This document shows positions 1-9,254 of a DNA stretch of 64,000 nucleotides, piece after piece. Both the position numbers and the translations under genes were made by a program. Under the pieces are notes generated by a model. It saw nothing but the letters and a program-made list of their open reading frames with translations, was not told the origin of the DNA and ran no database searches. This stretch comes from Euzebya pacifica. Lineage in GTDB: Bacteria; Actinomycetota; Nitriliruptoria; Euzebyales; Euzebyaceae. Within the stretch, counting starts at the first letter, position 1. Each line of letters opens with the position of its first letter. The stretch spans positions 186,001-250,000 of the forward strand of contig NZ_CP031166.1 of NCBI RefSeq assembly GCF_003344865.1, read 5' to 3'.

Positions 1-1
1 C

Positions 2-1879
2 ATCGAACGCTACTCGTCGCTGCCGGGCGCCTGGCATGCACCGGACCGGATCGTTGCCGGTCACCGCCGCCACGTCGGCCGCAGGTTCGTCCGACCCATC
101 ACCTTCGGGGAAGAACGGACCGAATGGGACGACTGGATCGGCACCCTGCCGGGAGACACCACCGGGATCCTGGTGCTGGGAGACCCCGGCTACGGCAAGT
201 CCACCCTCACCCGGTGGGAGACCGCCAGCCGGGCCGCAGAATCGCTCCGCGAACCCATCCCACCCAAGGGTGGGGTGCCGGTCCTGGTCACGTGCGCCGC
301 ACTGGTCGAACACCTCCCCTCCGACGGCAAGGGCGGCCTCCTCGGTCCCGCCCTGACCGCCCTGTACAACGACCACGTCGACCTCGATCCCACGTTCCAC
401 ACCTGGGCAACCTCCCACCCGGACCTTCTTTGCATCGTCCTGGACGCATTCGATGAGGTCGAACGCGGATGGGGCAAGATCGAAGGCGCCCTCGCTAAGG
501 AAACCGGGTTGGGCCGGATCATCGTCACCTCACGGCCCGTCGGGCGTCCCGATCGGTTCGCTGCCACCTCCGGTACCACGACGGTGAACCTCGCCCCCCT
601 GACCGCCGAACAGGCCGCAGGGATGATCAGCGACTGGTTCGCCAAACCGATCCGCACCGACGCGAACGGGCAGGCCCGGACAGCCACCCCCGATGAGGAT
701 GCCCTCGACGGCAGCCGGGCACGTGCCAGGGACCGACTGCTCATGGCCCTGGACGCCGAACCGCAACTCGCTTCACTCACCCGGATCCCGCTTTTTGCGG
801 TCCTCGCCTGCACCATCGTCGATCCGGCACGTGCCGGCGACACCACCCACCCCGGCTTCCCCTTCCACCGTGAGATGCCAGTCGGATGGGTGCCGCGAAA
901 CCGCACCGAACTGCTGTGGGCCGCCGTCATCGACCGGCTCTACGGCGTCGGCATCGACGGCGGCTACAACGCCCCCCGAGCTGACCTCCTCGACCGGCTC
1001 CTCCGCGACGCCGCCGCCATCGCCTTCCACATCTCCATCGGTAACAAGGGCAGGAACGACCCGCGCCGCAACCGCCGACTGCTCGACCACCACCTCCGCA
1101 CCACCCTTGGCGACCGAATCGCCGACACCGCCGGACTCCTGCTGCTCAAGGTCGGCGACGATGGCGGCTCGGGACTTCTGACCGAGAACCGGGAAAGCAT
1201 CGACTGGCTCCACAAGCAGGTCGGCGAGTACCTCACCGCCCACCACCTCGCTGCCAACCCCGACCTCCGCAACGGCACCGGGATCCAGGACCTCATCGAC
1301 AGCCCGGACCAGACGGAAGTCGTCCGTCTCCTCATCGGAGAACTCGCCCGGCTCCGCGACTCCTCATTCGAGGAACTGATCGAACGGATCGCCGACGGCC
1401 ACGACCTCGGGATGATGCACAGCCGACTGCTGTGGCGCGCACTCGGTGAACTTCCCGCCCCTCTCGCCGACGATCTGCGCCACCGCTACGCCCGCACCTA
1501 CATCCGCCGGCTCGAGGACGCTCGGACGTTCAATCCCGACAAGTCCGATCAGAACCAGATCATCCGCGAACTCGCCGACGTCGCCGAAGCCGTCGGTGCC
1601 ACGGAAACGGTCCGGCCATGGACTGCGGAACGCCAACCGCACCGCATCCGCGAGGAAGGACAGCTGCTCCTCGACCCCCAGGTCACCGTTGTGGACTGGC
1701 TGCGCACAACCGCACCCACCAACTTCGACACCGCCAACCCCAACGACATCGCCACGGTCATCGACGTCGTCAAGGCCTACCGCAAACTCCGGGCCGACGG
1801 CCAATGGGACGACACCAACGCGGTCGCCACCGAACTCGCCGCCATGGGCATCGACCCGTGGCTCGTCTGGACGGGCTGA
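2..1879 (+). CDS. NACHT/STAND-type NTPase, 3' part (runs off left edge)
   Basis: The frame is open from the window edge, so this is the C-terminal part of a longer protein. It carries a Walker A motif (GDPGYGKST, coded near 180), a Walker B motif with the acidic run typical of NACHT (CIVLDAFDEVERG, coded near 433) and a sensor-like strand (RIIVTSRPVG, near 520). The remaining ~400 residues are a helical region ending in WLVWTG. NACHT proteins are oligomerising signal ATPases; bacterial ones often act in anti-phage defence through an N-terminal effector, which here lies outside the window. It ends 100 bp before dnaE. NTPase class is fairly secure; a defence role is inference. Confidence 0.8.
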   Translation: MERYSSLPGAWHAPDRIVAGHRRHVGRRFVRPITFGEERTEWDDWIGTLPGDTTGILVLGDPGYGKSTLTRWETASRAAESLREPIPPKGGVPVLVTCAALVEHLPSDGKGGLLGPALTALYNDHVDLDPTFHTWATSHPDLLCIVLDAFDEVERGWGKIEGALAKETGLGRIIVTSRPVGRPDRFAATSGTTTVNLAPLTAEQAAGMISDWFAKPIRTDANGQARTATPDEDALDGSRARARDRLLMALDAEPQLASLTRIPLFAVLACTIVDPARAGDTTHPGFPFHREMPVGWVPRNRTELLWAAVIDRLYGVGIDGGYNAPRADLLDRLLRDAAAIAFHISIGNKGRNDPRRNRRLLDHHLRTTLGDRIADTAGLLLLKVGDDGGSGLLTENRESIDWLHKQVGEYLTAHHLAANPDLRNGTGIQDLIDSPDQTEVVRLLIGELARLRDSSFEELIERIADGHDLGMMHSRLLWRALGELPAPLADDLRHRYARTYIRRLEDARTFNPDKSDQNQIIRELADVAEAVGATETVRPWTAERQPHRIREEGQLLLDPQVTVVDWLRTTAPTNFDTANPNDIATVIDVVKAYRKLRADGQWDDTNAVATELAAMGIDPWLVWTG

Positions 1880-1932
1880 CAGGCCCACCCGCGCGGGCAT
1901 GTCGGCACCTGCCGCGACCATGGACCCGGCAC

Positions 1933-1938
1933 GGAATG
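1933..1938 (+). promoter_or_regulatory. GGAATG element upstream of dnaE
   Basis: GGAATG lies 41 nt before the dnaE ATG, with a GAGGAA Shine-Dalgarno in between. It is one of thirteen same-strand copies placed before genes in this window (see findings). A promoter role is inferred. Confidence 0.35.
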
Positions 1939-1979
1939 ACCGGGACACACCGTCCCGACCCGTGCCGAGGAACCCACCG

Positions 1980-4900
1980 ATGGCAGACCCGTTCGTCCAC
2001 CTCCACGTCCACACCGAGTACTCGATGCTGGACGGCAAAACCCGTGTCGGTGGACTCGTTGAGACCGTCGCCGCTGACGGTGCACCCGCCGTGGCCGCCT
2101 CCGACCACGGCAACCTGCACGCCTGGCCCGCTCTGTACAAGGCCGCCAAGGCCGCAGGCATCACCCCGATCCCGGCGATCGAAGCCTACGTCGCCCCGGA
2201 GGACCACCGGGTCAAGGCCAAGCAGGGCCCCTACAACGAGGCCTACTACCACCTGACCGTCCTCGCGACGTCCAATGTCGGGTTCGCCAACCTCGCCAAC
2301 ATGTCGTCCAAGTCATGGATCGACGGGTTCTACCGGAAGCCCCGCATCGACCTAGGGCTGCTGGAGACCCACTCCGAAGGACTCACCGTCCTGTCGGGCT
2401 GCCTCGGCGGGGAGGTCTGCCAGCACATCCTCCATGGCGACAAGGACGCCGCGCGCGAGACCCTTGACCGGTACGCCCAGACGTTCGGCGATGACCGGGT
2501 GTTCGTTGAGCTGATGGACCATGGGCTGCCCGACGACAAGATCGTCAACCCGGTCCTGGTCCGCCTCGCCAAGGACCTCGGGCTGCGGACCGTCGCCACC
2601 CAGGACTCCCACTACACCCACCCCGGGGACGCCGACTCCCACGACGCCCTCCTGTGCGTCGGGACAGCCTCCAAGGTCGCCGACGCCGACCGGTTCCGGT
2701 TCGACTCCCAGGAGTTCTGGGTCAAGCCGGCCGCCCAGATGCGCGCCCTGTTCGACGACTTCGCCCCCGACGCCTGCGACTCCACCCTGCTGATCGCAGA
2801 GATGGTCGACGTCGACATGCGCTATGGCCTGGACCTCCTCCCGGAGTTCCCCTGCGACGACGGCCACACCGCCCAGTCCCAGCTGCGCCGCGACGTCATG
2901 GATGGTGCCAAGCGGTTGTACGGCGACCCGTTGTCCGACGAGGTCCTGGAACGCATCGCCTACGAGCTGCGGGTCATCCACGACATGGGCTTCGATGACT
3001 ACTTCCTCATCGTCGCCGACTTCGTCCGCCACGCACGAGAGGTCGGCATCCGGGTGGGGCCGGGGCGCGGATCGGCCGCCGGCGCGATCGTTGCCTACAC
3101 CACCGGTATCACGCGGGTCGACCCGATCCGGCACGGCCTGATCTTCGAGCGGTTCCTCAACCCCGACCGCGTCTCCATGCCCGACATCGACATGGACTTC
3201 GACGACCGCCGACGCGGCGAGATGATCGAGTACTCCAAGGTCAAGTACGGCGTAGACCTGGTCGCCCAGATCGCCACCTACAGCCGGATGAAGGCCAAGC
3301 AGGCTATCAAGGACGCCGCACGGGTGCTGGACCTGCCCTACTCCGTCGGTGACCAACTGTCCAAGGCGTTCCCTCCCTCCAAGCAGGGCAACGACCCGAC
3401 GATCGCCGACGCCCGCGAGCACGAGCCGTTCACCACCGCGTTGGAGGGCATGGGGCCGGAGGCTGCCAAGGCGGTCGATCTCGCCGCGACGTGGGAGGGC
3501 AACGTCCGGGGCACCGGCGTGCACGCCGCCGGTGTGGTGATCGCCCCCAAGCCGCTGGCGACCCTGTCGACCCCGCTGATGGTCGATGACGACGGCAACG
3601 TCGTCACCCAGTGGGAGCTGAAGACCATCGAGCCGATGGGCTACCTCAAGATGGACTTCCTCGGGTTGCGGAACCTCACCATCATCTCCGACGCCGAGGA
3701 ACTCATCCGTCGCAACAAGGGCATCGACGTCGACATGGACGACCCAGCCCTGCTTGGCGAAATGGACGACGGCGCCGCCTACGACCTGCTGTGCCGCGGC
3801 GAGACCCTCGGCGTGTTCCAGCTGGACTCGCGCGGCATCCGCGATCTCGTGGTCCGCATGCAGCCCCGCCAGTTCGATGCCATCTCCGCTGCGCTGGCGT
3901 TGTACCGGCCCGGCCCGATGTCGATGGAGATGCACACCGAGTACGCCGACCGGTTGGCGGGACGCAAGCCGGTCCGCTACGACCACGAAGCGCTCGAGCC
4001 CATCCTTGGGGAAACCCTCGGAATCCTGACATATCAGGAGCAGGTGCAGCGGTGCGCCACGGACCTCGCCGGGTTCTCCGGCGGCCGGGCCGACACGCTC
4101 CGCAAGGCCGTCGGCAAGAAGCAGGCCGACCTGATGGCCGAGCTCGAACCGGAGTTCAAGGACGGCGTCACCACATCGGTCGACGGCGTCCTCGCCGACC
4201 GACTGTGGGACCTCATCGTCGGGTTCGCCCAGTACGGCTTCAACAAGGCCCACACCGTCTCCTACGGCATCGTCAGTTTTCAGACCGCCTGGTTGAAGGC
4301 CCACTACCCGACCGAGTACATGGCGGCGCTGCTCACCTCGGTTGCCAACAACAAGGACTCTCGGCCCGTCTACCTGGCGGAGAACCGGCGGATGGGCATC
4401 GAACTGCTGCCACCGTCGATCAACGCGTCGGTGGACGCGTTCGCCGCCGACGGCGACACCATCCGCTACGGCCTCGGGGCCATCAAGGGGATCGGGTCCT
4501 CGGTGGTGTCGGCGGTGGTCGCCGAACGCGACGCCAACGGCCCGTTCGCCGACTTTCACGACTTCGTCGCCCGGCTGTCGGCCAATTTCCCGTCTGTGCT
4601 CAACAGTGGCTCGGTGGAGGCGCTGGCGTCCTCCGGGGCGTTTGACCCGGTCGGCCACCCACGCAAGGGGCTCACCCAGGTCGCCGCCCAGATCCTCGAA
4701 GGTGCCGTGGCCAAGGCCAAGGCGGAGGCGGAGGGCCAGTTCTCGTTGTTCGACGCGCTCGGCGGCGGCGACGCGCCGGACACCAGCGACCGGGTGCTGG
4801 TCCCTGGGGGCGAGTACGACCAGACCCAGATGCGCCGGCTCGAACGAGAACTCCTCGGCGTCTACGTCTCCTCCCACCCCCTCGACGGACACCAGCACCG

Positions 4901-6254
4901 CATCGCCGCCCAGTCCGACCGGCAGATCGCCGACCTCCCCGAGCTCCGCGACGGCCATCCAGTCGTCATTGCCGGGATGATCTCCGCCGTCACCGGCAAG
5001 ACCACCCGCAAGGGCGACCCCTACGCCACCGCGGTCCTGGACGACACCACCGGCGAGGTCGACCTCACCATCTGGCCCAGGGCCTGGGCCAAGTCCCAGC
5101 CGCTGTGCACCGCCGACGCTCTCATCGTCGTCGAGGGCAAGTTGGAGAAGAACGACGACGGCATCAAGGTCCTCGTCGACCGGGTCCGCCCCTTCGACAC
5201 CACCATGGAAGTTCCCGAATCACCGGAGGTTGCCGCGATGGACACCCCCGACCCGCACCCGGACCCGGCCCCGGTCCCCGTCGCGAGCCGTCCGGCACCC
5301 GACGTCCCCATCGCCGGCGGCTCGGGCACCGACGCGCAACCCGCTGCCGTCGCCGTCGAGACGGCTGCGGCGCTGCCGGCCGGTTCGCCGGTCGCGGTCA
5401 TCGACGTGTCGCCGGCCGAAGCGCTCGCGGGCGGGTTCGGCCATGCGATTCGGTCGCTGATCGAACGGCATCCGGGCCACAAGTCGGTGCGGGTGCGGAT
5501 CAGTTCGCCGGGCCGTGTGACCACGATGAAGCTGCCGAAGGCCAAGTTCAGGGTGGACGACTCCAACGGTTGGTCCGCCGACCTCGCCGAAACCCTCGCC
5601 GGGCTGATCGCCGCTCCGGCAGCGACCGTCGACGGGACACCGGTCGACCCGTTCACCGGCGAACCCGACCCGACCGACGACCGCGGGCCGGCCACCAGCA
5701 CCCAGGTGATCGCCGACGCCGTCGAGACGGCCGGTGACGCCACGCCGGGCGGCGATGCCACCGTTGAGGCGGCCGGGCCGCAGGACACGGCCGAGGGCGA
5801 CCGGGTTGGGCCGGGGGAGTGGACCGACGGGCTGGACATCCCCGGCCCGGCCGAGGAGGACACGTCCGAGGAGGACGCTTCCGAGGAGACGCCACCCCCG
5901 GTCGAGCCACCCGATGACGGGCCCGAGCAGGAGTCCGCCGACCCCGCAGACACCGCCGAGTCACAGGACCAAGGAGGGGAACCGGAGCCGCCGGTCGAGG
6001 CCACCTTGGTCCCACGGACCGACGAGGAGCTCGCGCAGATCGACGCCGCCCGCGAACGGGTGCCCGCCGACGCGGCAGCGATCATCGGCATCGCCGCCGG
6101 GTTCGACATCGACCGTGACGTCGTCAAGGCGGTCGCTGAGGAGCACGGCCTGTTCACCAAGACCGCGATGGGCGACCCCGTCAGCCGGTCCCGACTGCTG
6201 CACCTCGTCCTCGACGAGGCCGCCAAGGGACGACGCGAGGAGACGGCCCGGTGA
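1980..6254 (+). CDS. dnaE: DNA polymerase III alpha subunit with extra C-terminal domain
   Basis: Replicative polymerase of 1424 residues, versus about 1170-1200 for typical actinobacterial DnaE1. The start is the ATG giving MADPFVHLHVHTEYS; the frame is open further upstream but overlaps the NTPase gene. The PHP domain (HLHVHTEYS) comes first. The palm carries the PDIDMDFDDRR and MDFLGLRNL aspartates. The fingers carry GPGRGSAAG and FAQYGFNKAHTVSYG. An HhH segment (GAIKGIGSS), a clamp-binding-like QFSLF near residue 920, an OB domain and the usual DnaE1 tail (to about 1210) follow. An acidic Pro/Asp/Glu linker containing VDPFTGEP then leads to an extra domain at about 1345-1424. That domain matches the C-terminus of the 41201-42091 protein. 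A methyltransferase gene overlaps its stop. All catalytic aspartates are present, so it is likely active. Confidence 0.95.
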   Translation: MADPFVHLHVHTEYSMLDGKTRVGGLVETVAADGAPAVAASDHGNLHAWPALYKAAKAAGITPIPAIEAYVAPEDHRVKAKQGPYNEAYYHLTVLATSNVGFANLANMSSKSWIDGFYRKPRIDLGLLETHSEGLTVLSGCLGGEVCQHILHGDKDAARETLDRYAQTFGDDRVFVELMDHGLPDDKIVNPVLVRLAKDLGLRTVATQDSHYTHPGDADSHDALLCVGTASKVADADRFRFDSQEFWVKPAAQMRALFDDFAPDACDSTLLIAEMVDVDMRYGLDLLPEFPCDDGHTAQSQLRRDVMDGAKRLYGDPLSDEVLERIAYELRVIHDMGFDDYFLIVADFVRHAREVGIRVGPGRGSAAGAIVAYTTGITRVDPIRHGLIFERFLNPDRVSMPDIDMDFDDRRRGEMIEYSKVKYGVDLVAQIATYSRMKAKQAIKDAARVLDLPYSVGDQLSKAFPPSKQGNDPTIADAREHEPFTTALEGMGPEAAKAVDLAATWEGNVRGTGVHAAGVVIAPKPLATLSTPLMVDDDGNVVTQWELKTIEPMGYLKMDFLGLRNLTIISDAEELIRRNKGIDVDMDDPALLGEMDDGAAYDLLCRGETLGVFQLDSRGIRDLVVRMQPRQFDAISAALALYRPGPMSMEMHTEYADRLAGRKPVRYDHEALEPILGETLGILTYQEQVQRCATDLAGFSGGRADTLRKAVGKKQADLMAELEPEFKDGVTTSVDGVLADRLWDLIVGFAQYGFNKAHTVSYGIVSFQTAWLKAHYPTEYMAALLTSVANNKDSRPVYLAENRRMGIELLPPSINASVDAFAADGDTIRYGLGAIKGIGSSVVSAVVAERDANGPFADFHDFVARLSANFPSVLNSGSVEALASSGAFDPVGHPRKGLTQVAAQILEGAVAKAKAEAEGQFSLFDALGGGDAPDTSDRVLVPGGEYDQTQMRRLERELLGVYVSSHPLDGHQHRIAAQSDRQIADLPELRDGHPVVIAGMISAVTGKTTRKGDPYATAVLDDTTGEVDLTIWPRAWAKSQPLCTADALIVVEGKLEKNDDGIKVLVDRVRPFDTTMEVPESPEVAAMDTPDPHPDPAPVPVASRPAPDVPIAGGSGTDAQPAAVAVETAAALPAGSPVAVIDVSPAEALAGGFGHAIRSLIERHPGHKSVRVRISSPGRVTTMKLPKAKFRVDDSNGWSADLAETLAGLIAAPAATVDGTPVDPFTGEPDPTDDRGPATSTQVIADAVETAGDATPGGDATVEAAGPQDTAEGDRVGPGEWTDGLDIPGPAEEDTSEEDASEETPPPVEPPDDGPEQESADPADTAESQDQGGEPEPPVEATLVPRTDEELAQIDAARERVPADAAAIIGIAAGFDIDRDVVKAVAEEHGLFTKTAMGDPVSRSRLLHLVLDEAAKGRREETAR

Positions 6255-6811
6255 CCGGACGGCAGGCGCTCCAGCCACGCCTGCAAGGCGTCGGGATGGG
6301 CCGTGACCAGCGGGGCGGATGGTCCACTGACGTGTGGCTCACCCCACCGGTGCTCCTCGACGCCCTCGGGCCGTTCGACCTCGACCCGTGCGCCCCGGCG
6401 GACCGTCCATGGGACACCGCCAACACCCACATCTGCCTGCCCGACGACGGACTGTCGGCCCACTGGCCCGCCGACGCGCGGGTGTGGCTCAACCCGCCCT
6501 ACGGCGACCAGACGTGGGTGTGGCTGCGACGGCTCGCCGACCACGGGCGCGGCACCGCGCTGGTGTTCGCCCGCACCGAAACAGCGGCGTTCCACCAAGA
6601 GGGCTGGCAGCGCGCCGACGCGATGCTGTTCCTTGAGGGGCGGGTCCGGTTCCACCGCATCGACGGGACCGTGTCACGAAAGGACGCCGGCGCACCGTCG
6701 GTGCTGATCGCCTACGGGCCAGCCGATGCCGAACGGCTCGCCGCCAGCGGGATCAACGGCCACTGGGTCGACCTGACCGCCGCCCGACGCGTCGGGGAGC
6801 AGGCCGCATGA
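6251..6811 (+). CDS. phage-type DNA N6-adenine methyltransferase, copy 1
   Basis: 186 residues. It resembles the phage DNA N-6-adenine-methyltransferase family (PF05869-like). Visible signatures are the N-terminal TDVWLTPP, a GPFDLDPC segment and the catalytic LNPPYG (a D/N-PPY motif IV), followed by ALVFARTET. The GTG start overlaps the dnaE stop (GTGA), so translation is probably coupled. A paralogue follows at 6891-7457 with the same motif order. No restriction endonuclease is adjacent, which points to a stand-alone methylase that marks or protects replicon DNA. Target sequence unknown. Confidence 0.85.
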   Translation: MTGRQALQPRLQGVGMGRDQRGGWSTDVWLTPPVLLDALGPFDLDPCAPADRPWDTANTHICLPDDGLSAHWPADARVWLNPPYGDQTWVWLRRLADHGRGTALVFARTETAAFHQEGWQRADAMLFLEGRVRFHRIDGTVSRKDAGAPSVLIAYGPADAERLAASGINGHWVDLTAARRVGEQAA

Positions 6812-6894
6812 CGCGCCGTGTGCTCACGGGGCGGCAGTCACGCCGACCCGTGCCCCCCGTTGCCGGCCGCGTCATCGCCGGGGGTGCCCGATGA
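6808..6894 (+). CDS. 28-residue basic small ORF bridging the two methyltransferase genes
   Basis: ATG at 6808 overlaps the stop of the upstream methyltransferase (ATGA), and its own TGA overlaps the ATG of the next methyltransferase. The peptide is Arg-rich (MTRRVLTGRQ at its start). It exactly fills the gap, so it may only carry ribosomes between the genes (translational coupling). No function recognised. A similar arrangement occurs at 31974-32033. Confidence 0.35.
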   Translation: MTRRVLTGRQSRRPVPPVAGRVIAGGAR

Positions 6895-7457
6895 CGGCCT
6901 ACCAGACTCCACTGGCCCTCAGCGTCCCGGTGGACGGTGGGATGGGCGGGCACCAGTCGGCGTCGAGCATCACCGACGTGTGGCTGACCCCTCCGGAGAT
7001 CATCGCGGCGCTCGGCCCGTTCGACCTCGATCCGTGCAGTCCCAACCCGAGGCCCTGGCCGACCGCGAAGCGGCACATCAGTCTTCCTGACGACGGGTTG
7101 ACCGCGGACTGGGCCGATGAGGAGTTCGTGTGGTGCAACCCGCCGTACGGGCCGCACACGTTCGCCTGGATGCACCGCCTCGCCTCACATCCCGCCGGCG
7201 GGATCGGACTCATCTTCGCGCGAACCGAAACCGCCGGATTCTTCGCGGAGGTGTGGGACAAGGCCGACGCCGTCCTGTTCCTCAAGGGCCGTCTGTACTT
7301 CCACCTGCCGGACGGCAGCCGCGCGCCGGCCAACTCGGGTGCACCCTCGGTGCTGATCGCCTACGGGGCCGAGGCGGTCCGCCGGCTTGACCGGAGCGGA
7401 CTCGATGGACGGCTCGTGCACCTCACCGCCGCAGGGCAGGCCGGCCTTGCGGCCTGA
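6891..7457 (+). CDS. phage-type DNA N6-adenine methyltransferase, copy 2
   Basis: 188 residues, paralogous to the 6251-6811 product: TDVWLTPPEI, GPFDLDPCSP, the catalytic CNPPYGP, LIFARTET and GAPSVLIAYG occur in the same order. The two copies are clearly diverged, so they may differ in target site or in expression. Last gene of the dnaE run; about 350 bp without a convincing gene follows. Methyltransferase class is secure; the site is unknown. Confidence 0.85.
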   Translation: MTAYQTPLALSVPVDGGMGGHQSASSITDVWLTPPEIIAALGPFDLDPCSPNPRPWPTAKRHISLPDDGLTADWADEEFVWCNPPYGPHTFAWMHRLASHPAGGIGLIFARTETAGFFAEVWDKADAVLFLKGRLYFHLPDGSRAPANSGAPSVLIAYGAEAVRRLDRSGLDGRLVHLTAAGQAGLAA

Positions 7458-7806
7458 GCCGGTGGGCGGGCGACCTTGCGGCGACGGTGGGTGTCATGAT
7501 CATGCGGTACGGTCCGTGACGTAGTCGCTGGTTTGGAACGTTGGGGTGGTTGTGCGCGTTGCCGTGGTCGTCGTCATGGTGTGGTCACTGCCCGTGGTTA
7601 GTACAGCGGCGCCGGGGCCGTGCAGGCCGCCAAGGTGTTGTGCCCGTCACGTTGTTGACACGAACCGTCGGATGGCCGGGGACATCCCATGCGACATCCC
7701 CCCGCTGACGCCCGTCACCCGCACGATGCCTTACGCACCAACCGCAAACTGGGTCCGATAGAACCGTCACGAACGTCATGAACGGTTAAGCCGTAACGGA
7801 GTCCGA
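7458..7806. other. intergenic region without a convincing gene
   Basis: About 350 bp. One 71-codon plus-strand frame crosses it (7546-7761), but it has no Shine-Dalgarno and an unusual composition, and I do not believe it. The 3' end carries a repeated operator-like site just before the HTH gene. Confidence 0.5.
7762..7787. promoter_or_regulatory. tandem/inverted repeat upstream of HTH gene
   Basis: Two head-to-tail 9-mers abut (CGTCACGAA at 7765-7773, CGTCATGAA at 7774-7782), framed by inverted arms AACCGT (7762-7767) and ACGGTT (7782-7787). The site ends 19 nt before the start of the HTH gene. This layout suits autoregulation; no binding evidence. Confidence 0.35.
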
Positions 7807-8145
7807 ATGGCCCGCACCTCCACAACCGAACAGGTCGCAGCGGCGTTGCACGTCAAGCCCGCGACGGTCCGCAAGTACGCGCGGGCCAACAAGCTGCCGT
7901 TCGACACCACGCCCGGCGGTCACCGACGGTTCGACGTCGAAGAGGCGGTCAGGGCCATCGCCGGAGATGATGACGGCGAACCTGCTGGCGGGTGGGAACT
8001 TCCCGACCCGGTCCCTTTCGTTCGTGTCCCACCTGTGTCCAGTCGAGTGACTGTGCAGACCGTCCAGGTCTCACCCGCGCCGGCGCGGGTGCTCGACGAC
8101 GCGGGTGTGCTGGAGGACTGGGCGACAGGCACGAGCGTTGTCTGA
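7807..8145 (+). CDS. MerR/excisionase-type helix-turn-helix protein
   Basis: 112 residues. The N-terminal helix-turn-helix (TTEQVAAALHVKPATVRKYA) is followed by a wing-like TPGGHRRFDVEE, the standard layout of MerR/excisionase-type DNA-binding domains. The C-terminal half is Pro/Val-rich and unrecognised. It could be a transcription regulator, recombination directionality factor or partition accessory. No integrase is nearby, so excision is not supported. The repeats at 7762-7787 are a plausible target. Confidence 0.7.
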   Translation: MARTSTTEQVAAALHVKPATVRKYARANKLPFDTTPGGHRRFDVEEAVRAIAGDDDGEPAGGWELPDPVPFVRVPPVSSRVTVQTVQVSPAPARVLDDAGVLEDWATGTSVV

Positions 8146-8148
8146 CTG

Positions 8149-8553
8149 GTGGGTGACCGCAACGGGGGCGTGACCGTGGAGTCCCTGACCATCGACGGCG
8201 ACCAGGCCCGGATCCGCACACGCGTTGAGCACCTGGCCACGATCATCGTGACGCAGACCTGCGACCTCGAGAACAGCAAGGTTGAGAACATCCTGGTCGC
8301 CCGAGTCCTCGCGTGGGCCCGCTTCGCGTTTGTGGGTGCGCGCAGGCAATCCGGTGTCGTGCGCTCCGACCCGAGGCCCAGTCCTCTGACGTCGGCTCAT
8401 CTCCGTAGGCCCACAATCACGACCTCGGCCCCATCTGCACCGGTCGCGTCAACAGCGAGCGCAAGGAGCATCTGGTGGTGCGGGCCGCTGCCCTCGGGAC
8501 GGCGACGCGAGCCGTTCCGGCGCTGCGGACGAGGTCAATGGAAGCTGTCATGA
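8149..8553 (+). pseudogene. probable decayed gene with a TQTCDLE segment
   Basis: A GTG-started frame begins 4 nt after the HTH gene. Its first ~55 residues look like a real protein (IIVTQTCDLENSKVENIL resembles the S/TQTCD strand of a conserved hypothetical family, from memory). The rest becomes Arg/Pro/Ser-rich and reads like non-coding DNA. No other frame clearly continues the family. Either a frameshifted remnant or a short unrelated gene. Confidence 0.35.
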
Positions 8554-8594
8554 GCGGCGGTCGTTGTCATCGGGCCCGAACTCCCGACGATCGG

Positions 8595-8624
8595 TTGCTA
8601 GCGATGTTAGCACTGGGGTAGGAT
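8595..8624 (+). promoter_or_regulatory. promoter with TGCTA-N7-TAGCA operator (site a)
   Basis: TTGCTA (8595-8600), 18 bp, then TAGGAT (8619-8624), which ends 6 nt before the ATG at 8631, so the transcript is probably leaderless. The palindrome TGCTA-N7-TAGCA (8596-8612) covers the -35 box and spacer. Same palindrome as at eight other sites in the window. Confidence 0.65.
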
Positions 8625-8630
8625 CTACCC

Positions 8631-9038
8631 ATGCCCACCCGAGACGACTACACTCTGCCCGCCGACGAGGCGTCCGCGCTCGCGACCAGCGCCGCCCGTC
8701 TCGATGAACGTCTCGATCGGATCATCGCTACCCTCGACCCGGCCCTCGCCGTGGCCGCGAGGCGGGTGACCGCAGCCGTTCGGATGCTGCCGGCGGGCGA
8801 CCGGGCACCCGAGTCGTTCCGGTCGTTCAGCGGTGACCTCGCGGAACCGTTCCGGCAGGAGGAGCCGGGCTGGCGCGACGACGGCGACGCGTTCATGGTC
8901 GAGGTCGCCTCCGGGAACCTCGCGACGCTGGCCGACGACTGGGCCCACGGCCGGCCCGACCCGGACGGCGACCCGTGGCCCAAGCGGCTCTCAGCGGTCA
9001 CCGGCGGACTCATCGCGTTGGACGGACGTCTGGGCTGA
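8631..9038 (+). CDS. unrecognised 135-residue protein under operator site a
   Basis: The ATG lies 6 nt after a TAGGAT -10 box, supporting this start without a Shine-Dalgarno. The N-terminal half is helical and Ala/Arg-rich; the C-terminal half has SGNLATLADDWAHGRPDPDG. Soluble, no membrane segment, no known motif. The TGCTA palindrome puts it under the same control as the other small operons. Function unknown. Confidence 0.7.
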   Translation: MPTRDDYTLPADEASALATSAARLDERLDRIIATLDPALAVAARRVTAAVRMLPAGDRAPESFRSFSGDLAEPFRQEEPGWRDDGDAFMVEVASGNLATLADDWAHGRPDPDGDPWPKRLSAVTGGLIALDGRLG

Positions 9039-9254
9039 GCCCCAGGACCCAGGCCCATGATCGCGTCGATGGCGACGTGCCGGGCGGCGGCTGGTGGCGG
9101 TGTGGGCATGAGGGTGGCGAACCGGGTTCATGTGCGGGCAGGGCCGGTTGGGGGGCGGCGGGACACGTGGTGTTCACCGGCCGGGTTCGGCGGATGTGAC
9201 GCCCCGGCCGCCCGGGTGCCGAGTGGGTGGGGTCGCGGCCGACCATGAGGGGTG

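Noticed and set aside
1446-1979. Upstream extension of the dnaE frame
   Set aside because: It overlaps the NTPase gene in another frame and adds a Ser/Pro/Thr-rich peptide foreign to DnaE. The ATG at 1980 begins the PHP domain.
1980-1994. DPF in the DnaE N-terminus (MADPF) and in the AAA protein (MPDPF) as tags
   Set aside because: No Cys module, wrong register (residue 3), and in DnaE it is part of the PHP domain start. Treated as chance.
2352-4958. 868-codon minus-strand frame across dnaE
   Set aside because: Shadow of the conserved polymerase; GC-rich codons leave the opposite strand open. No ribosome site, repetitive Val/Gly/Asp composition.
7546-7761. 71-codon plus-strand frame
   Set aside because: No Shine-Dalgarno or promoter-proximal start and an unnatural composition.
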